DNA of 64,000 bases from Zea mays. Lineage: Eukaryota > Streptophyta > Magnoliopsida > Poales > Poaceae. This document shows, piece after piece, positions 59,037 to 64,000 of the stretch (position 1 is the first letter of the stretch; the number at the start of each line of letters is the position of its first letter). The notes beneath the pieces are model-generated. The model was not told where the DNA came from. It searched no databases and worked only from the letters and a program-made list of their open reading frames with translations. The stretch is taken from NCBI RefSeq assembly GCF_902167145.1, contig NC_050096.1:81712683-81776682 (forward strand), in the 5' to 3' direction. The position numbers and the translations under genes were made by a program.

Positions 59037-59869
59037 ATCTCCCCCTTTTTGGTGATTGATGCCAACACAAACCAAAGCAAATATATAAGTGCATAATTGA
59101 ACTGGTTTGCATAAGGTAAGTGCAAAGGTTGCTAGGAATTAAACCAATTTTACTTATACTAGATATGCATGGATTGCTTTCTTTCATTTTAACATTTTGG
59201 ACCATGCTTACACCACTTGTTTTGTTTTGCAAGTTCTTTTGGAAAATCTTTTTAAAGTACTTTTACAAATAGTCAAAGGTATATGAATAAGATTGCAAGA
59301 AGCATTTTCAAGATTTGAAATTTTCTCCCCCTGTTTCAAATGCTTTTCCTTGGACTAAAACAAAAACTCCCCCTGGATGAAATTCTCCTCTTAGTGCTGA
59401 AGAGGGTTTTACCAATTGAAAGAAGATTTACTATACCAATTTGAAAAATACTAACCTATTGAAAAATCCTCTTTTAAATATTTCATCATAAGATACCAAT
59501 TGAAAAACTTTAGTTTAAACTTTTGAAATTGGTGGTGGTGCGGTCCTTTTGCTTTAGGCTAATACTCTCTCCCCCTTTGGCATTAATCGCCAAAAAAGAA
59601 GTCTTTAGAGCCCTCTTTACTTTCTCCCCAATGGTATAAATAAATATGAGTGAAGATTATACCAAAGTGGAGAGCGGTGCGGAGTGACGGCGAAGGATAA
59701 ATAATACCAATAGAGTGGAGTGGAAGCCTTGTCTTCGCCGAGGACTCCTATTTCCCTTTCAATCTACGACTTAGCAAGGAATACACTTGAAAACACATTA
59801 GTCATAGACATAAAAGAGATATGATCAAAGGTATATGAATGAGCTATGTGTGCAAAGTATCAATCAAAG

Positions 59870-60350
59870 TTCCGAGAATCAAGAATGTTTAGCTCATTCC
59901 TAAGTTTGGTAAAGATTTTCTCATCTAGTGGTTTGGTAAAGATATCAGCTAATTGTTCTTTGGTGTTAACATAAGCAATCTCGATATCCCCCCGTTGTTG
60001 GTGATCCCTCAAAAATGATACCGAATGCCTATGTGCTTAGTGCGGCTGTGTTCAATGGGATTATCCGCCATGTGGATTGCACTCTCATTATCACATAGGA
60101 GAGGGACTTTGCTAAATTTATAGCCATAGTCCCTGAGGGTTTGCCTCATCCAAAGCAATTGCGCGCAACAATGACCTGCGGAAATATACTCGGCTTCGGC
60201 GGTAGAAAGAGCTACTGAATTTTGCTTCTTTGAAGCCCAAGACACCAGGGATCTTCCCAAAAACTGACAAGTCCCTGATGTGCTCTTCCTATCAATTTTA
60301 CACCCTTCCCAATCAGCATCTGAATAACCTATTAAATCAAAGGTGGATCC
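59870..60350 (-). pseudogene. Sirevirus RNase H, C-terminal end of pol
   Basis: The minus-strand frame carries YSDADW, the STSGTCQFLGRSLVSWASKKQ block, STAEAEYISAGH and DNESAIHMADN, then YHF and a stop at 60009 caused by loss of one base in a T run. The remaining C-terminal codons (ADIFTKPLDE-like) continue in another frame to ~59870. Truncated on its N-terminal side by the insertion at 60351. Confidence 0.85.
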
Positions 60351-60959
60351 TGTTGGGGGTATGCTTCGTAGCCAAAGATCCTAAAGAAATAAACACCTTC
60401 GGCAGATTCTCTCCAAAGCAGCGCTGAAGCTATCGACTATGAAGCTTCGGCACAGTGACATGTCTCAAGACGAAGGGGTGAACCGACTTAAAGATGAAAT
60501 GACTCAAAGACCCATGATATTCTGTGTCATTATTGTAGTTCATTGTAAAGGGCAAAAATGTAATTATACACAGGCTGCGCCTTGTGCCTATAAATAGGTG
60601 AACAGTACCCCTGCACTGTTCACGCGTTCCTGTAATTACGCATTGGGCATTTGCTTTTGCTTCACACTGGTATTTTTACTTTCGTTCAAGTCGAAGGTAC
60701 ATTTGTAATTTGTCATTATTTTTATAATGAAATAGAAATGAAATAATAATAATCATGTGTTTAAATTATTATTCATATTTTATATGAATCCTTCTTCATT
60801 ATTTGTTATGCTTATGAAGGTATGACCTTCATAACCTTCGTCCGGAGTCCATTATATCCTAAGGGAAATAATGCTTCGAAGGACGAAGGACTATAACATT
60901 TAACAATTTCTGTGTTGCCTTGTTCTTAATTCGTAGCAGTTAAGAACAAGTCCCCAACA
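60351..60959 (+). repeat. 5' LTR of the Tat-type element
   Basis: 609 bases with perfect 8-bp inverted ends, rich in CTTCGG/CGAAGG motifs. Confidence 0.85.
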
Positions 60960-60960
60960 T

Positions 60961-60975
60961 TGGTGCCCACCTCCG
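60961..60975 (+). promoter_or_regulatory. possible primer-binding site
   Basis: TGGTGCCCACCTCCG follows the LTR by one base. The tRNA partner was not identified. Confidence 0.45.
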
Positions 60976-63900
60976 GTGAACTCACATCCACTTGCTGACC
61001 TGATGGCTTCGTTCCAAGCTGGAGTTGCTTCGGCTTCGAAGTTTGTGCTCCCGATAACAGGCGGTTCATGCTCAGAGCCGGCTAACAAGAAACAGAAGAA
61101 GGAGGCACAGAGAAGGGTACAACATGTAGGGGTACATGGACCCTTCATCAAGTCAAGATGGTCTCACATCCCAATTACCTTCTCTCAAGAGGATCTTCAG
61201 CTCAAGGATTACCCACACAATGATGCTATGGTTATTTCTTGTGTGATCAAAGGATTTCTGGTCCACAATGGTTTGGTTGATACAGGCAGTGCAGCGGACA
61301 TTATATTTGCTAAAGCCTTCAGACAAATGCAAGAGCCCGAAGACAAGATCCATGATGCCACACATCCCCTTTGTGGCTTCGGAGGAAGGCAGATTGTAGC
61401 ACTTGGCAAGATCACAATGCCAGTAACCTTCGGATTTATCAACAACACAAGGACTGAACAAGTTGTGTTTGATATTGTTGACATGGAATACCCTTACAAT
61501 GCAATCATTGGTCGTGGTACTCTCAATACTTTTGAAGCAATTCTTCATCCAACATACCTTTGCATGAAGATACCTTCGGACCAAGGGTCCATTGCTATTC
61601 ATGGAAGTCAGGAAGCTGCCAGAAGGGCCGAAGGAAACTGGACAGACTCAAAAGCAATCCATAACATAGATGGAGCTGAAGCTTGTGAGCAATACAAGTA
61701 CAGAAGGGAGAAAGCTGCTTCGGCCGATCAGCCGAAGCCCATGCTCTTATGCGAAGACATAGCAGAGCAGAAGGTGCTATTGGGATCTCAACTGTCCGAG
61801 GAACAGGAGAAAACCTTGATAAGGTTTCTGTTCAACAACAAAGATGTTTTTGCATGGTCAGCTAATGATCTTTGCAGAGTCAACAGGGATGTTATTGAAC
61901 ACTCGCTCAATATTGATCCATCCTTCAGACCCAGAAAGCAGAGGCTTCGGAAGATGTCTGATGACAAGGCCGAAGGTGCTCGGAATGAAGTGAAAAGACT
62001 CCTCAGCGCCGGAGTTATCAGAGAAGTAAAATACCCAGAATGGCTAGCCAACACTGTTATGGTAAAAAAGGCCAATGGCAAATGGAGGATGTGTATTGAT
62101 TTTACTGATCTCAACAAGGCTTGTCCGAAAGAAGAGTTTCCATTACCAAGGATAGATTCCCTAGTTGATGCAGCAGCTTCATCAGAGCTTATGAATCTGC
62201 TGGATTGTTATTTAGGCTATCATCAAATTTGGATGAAGAAGGAGGATGAGCCAAAAACCAGCTTCATAACCCCTAGCGGAACATATTGTTACCTTCGGAT
62301 GTCTGAGGGGCTCAAGAATGCTGGAGGAAGCTTCAGCAGAATGACAGCGAAGGTTCTTCACTCTCAGATAGGCAGAAATGTGCTAACTTATGTTGATGAT
62401 ATCATTGTAAAAAGCATGAAGCAAGAAAACCACATTGCTGATCTGCAGGAGACTTTCGCTAATTTTAGACAGGCTGGTCTAAAACTGAATCCAGAAAAGT
62501 GTGTTTTCGGAGTAAAGAAGGGGAAATTCCTTGGCTGCCTAGTTTCAACAAAAGGGATTGAGGCTAATCCAAATAAAATCGAAGCTATTCTTCGAATGGA
62601 ACCACCTAGCACAAAGAAAGGGGCTCAACGATTGACGGGAAGACTTGCATCTCTAAACCGATTCATATCTAGATCACCAGAGAGAAATCTACCATTTTTT
62701 TAAGTGTTGAAGTCAGCCGAAGTTTTTCAATGGGGGCCAGTTCAGCAGAAAGCCTTCGATGAGCTGAAGCAGTATTTGATAGACTTAACGACATTAACTC
62801 CACCAACGCCAGGGGCTCCTCTGTTGTTATATGTGGCAGCTTCGCACTCAGCGGTAAGTGCGGCACTTGTCCAAGAGAAGCTTGAGGGGCAAGTCAAAAA
62901 GCAAGCCCCAATATACTTCGTCTCCGAGGTCCTTAGTTTATCAAAGAAAAATTATACAGAATTGGAGAAGGTGCTGTATGCTGTTTTGATGGCCTCCAGG
63001 AAGCTTCGTCGCTATTTTCAGGCATACAATATAATTGTCCCTTCCTCACAACCATTGAAGAATATTATGAGAAATAGAGAAGCTACTGGAAGGGTTGGAA
63101 AATGGGCTGCGGAACTCAATGAGTTTTGCATTGATTATGTGCATAGGTCTTCGATTCAGTCCCAGGCGTTAGCAGACTTCATTGCTGACTGGACGCCAGG
63201 GGCTCAGGAAGAAGAAGAAGCGAGTAAAATTTCCGAAGCTTGGACTGTATTCTGCGATGGTTCTTGGGGAACCTTCGGGGCAGGAGCAGCCGCTGTGTTA
63301 GTTGCACCCTCCAAAGTTAAAACTTGCTACGCAGCAAGACTTGATTTTAGCTGCACAAATAACATTGCTGAGTACGAAGCTTTGCTTTTGGGCCTTCGGA
63401 AGTTAAAGGCAATGGGAATTAGAAGGGCGGTTCTTAAAACTGATTCCCAGGTTATTTCTGGTCATATTGACAAGAGTTGTAAAGCAAGAGACCCGAAGCT
63501 TGAGAAATATTTAGACACGGTCCGAAGAATTGAAGCTTCCTTTGAAGGGTTTTCTGTCAAAAATATTCCTCGAGGAGAAAATGAACATGCTGATTTGCTA
63601 GCCAAGTTAGCAGCACAGGGGCTGCCCTTACCTTCGGAAATATTTTTCGAAACAATAAAAGCACCTTCGGTTAAACTTCTTGAGAGAGCGGTCCTCAATA
63701 TATCTCCTGTTTATAGTGAAGACTGGAGAACTGAAATCATCTCTTTCCTTCAGGGTAATTTTCTTTCAGATGACGAAGCTTATAACAAGAGAATAGAGGC
63801 AAGAGCTCGACCATATGTTATAATAGAAGGGGAGCTGTACAAGCATGGAGTCTGTTCTCCACTACTCAAATGCTTATCCAGAGTCGAAGGTATAGAATTG

Positions 63901-64000
63901 ATGAAGGAAATACACACAGACCTGTGTGGATCTCACATTGGATCTAGGCCTTTGCTGGGAAAAGTTTTTCGTCAAGGATTTTATTGGCCAAAAGCAGCTT
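60976..64000 (+). pseudogene. Tat-type pol: protease, RT, RNase H, second RNase H, integrase start
   Basis: The frame opens without gag. Retroviral-type protease (LVDTGSAADII, IIGRGTLN) comes first. RT follows (KANGKWRMCIDFTDLN, TYVDDIIVKS active site near 62391), then a Gypsy RNase H (LLLYVAASHSAVSAAL). A second, archaeal-like RNase H comes next (VFCDGSWG, NNIAEYEALLLGL), then the H2C2 integrase zinc start (ELYKHGV, HTDLCGSHIG). A TAA at 62701-62703 breaks it between RT and the first RNase H, and the frame resumes directly. The order protease-RT-RNaseH-aRNaseH-integrase is Tat-lineage. Partial at the right window edge. Confidence 0.9.

Larger units (their letters stand above)
57845..60350 (-). 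mobile_element. second Sirevirus-type copia element, reversed, interrupted at 60350
   Basis: A 3' LTR (57845-59036) starting TGAAAGTCGCC and ending TTTCA on the plus strand is the reverse form of the 6090 family. It has GTATTTATAG (reverse TATA) near 58411 and CCGGACNGTCCGG-type palindromes at 58545-58840. Reversed purine tracts (CTCCCCCT, 59038-59580) and the end of pol follow. The coding sequence stops mid-RNase H where the Gypsy LTR begins, so the rest should lie beyond that insertion, outside the window. Confidence 0.88.
60351..64000 (+). mobile_element. Tat-type Ty3/Gypsy element, gag deleted, runs off window
   Basis: The LTR (60351-60959) has TGTTGGGG/CCCCAACA inverted ends and is preceded by GATCC (60346-60350), the expected target copy. 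Pol follows almost at once with two RNase H domains, typical of the Tat lineage. Gag is missing. The 3' LTR and the second GATCC lie outside the window. Confidence 0.88.

Noticed and set aside
1..64000. CRISPR array, operon or bacterial system
   Set aside because: No spaced identical short repeats. Genes have spliceosomal introns and plant-type promoters.
1..64000. tRNA or rRNA genes
   Set aside because: No cloverleaf or rRNA-like stretch recognised by eye. A covariance-model scan would be needed to exclude small RNAs.

Overview
The window reads as nuclear DNA of a grass, most likely maize (Zea mays). Split genes with GT-AG introns sit between nested LTR retrotransposons. One of these is a full-length Opie/Ji-type Sirevirus, with a tRNA-iMet primer site, several polypurine tracts and LTRs full of CCGGACNGTCCGG palindromes. 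This assignment rests on family recognition, not on a database search.

Four host genes are supported. (1) 586-3623, plus strand: a three-exon gene for a 454-aa DUF4378/TRM-like protein. (2) 31999-32352, plus: an intronless gene for a 117-aa membrane-anchored or secreted single-LysM protein. (3) 43656-45577, plus: a three-exon HOTHEAD-like GMC oxidoreductase of the NP1/IPE1 type. (4) 46388-52023, minus: a ten-exon C2-type phospholipase D of the beta class with two HKD motifs. Genes 3 and 4 converge with about 0.8 kb between them.

The rest is mostly transposon. At 3888-20429 a direct repeat holds a truncated gag element. Its second copy is split by a gag-only Gypsy-type element (target duplication GAAGG), which is itself split by the Sirevirus (GCCAG). 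At 21979-29175 lies a copia element in minus orientation (CTTTA) with one gag-pol frame broken by three stops. At 29392-31397 there are small DNA transposons, including a hAT element with a perfect 8-bp duplication upstream of the LysM gene. At 32783-36210 is a CACTA relic with a large inverted repeat and a TNP2 fragment. Around 36380-39648 are an LTR-like stretch and a hAT transposase relic, and at 41424-42780 a broken PIF/Harbinger ORF1. At 52804-57593 is a very young gag-only element (ATACG). At 57845-64000 a minus-strand Sirevirus is interrupted by a Tat-type Gypsy element that runs off the window.

No previously undescribed multi-gene system was found. The most distinctive signal is one DNA palindrome, CGGAC(N)GTCCG. 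It recurs in LTRs of unrelated Copia and Gypsy families, and in the Gypsy gag it is read in two different codon phases to make two alternating peptide repeats.
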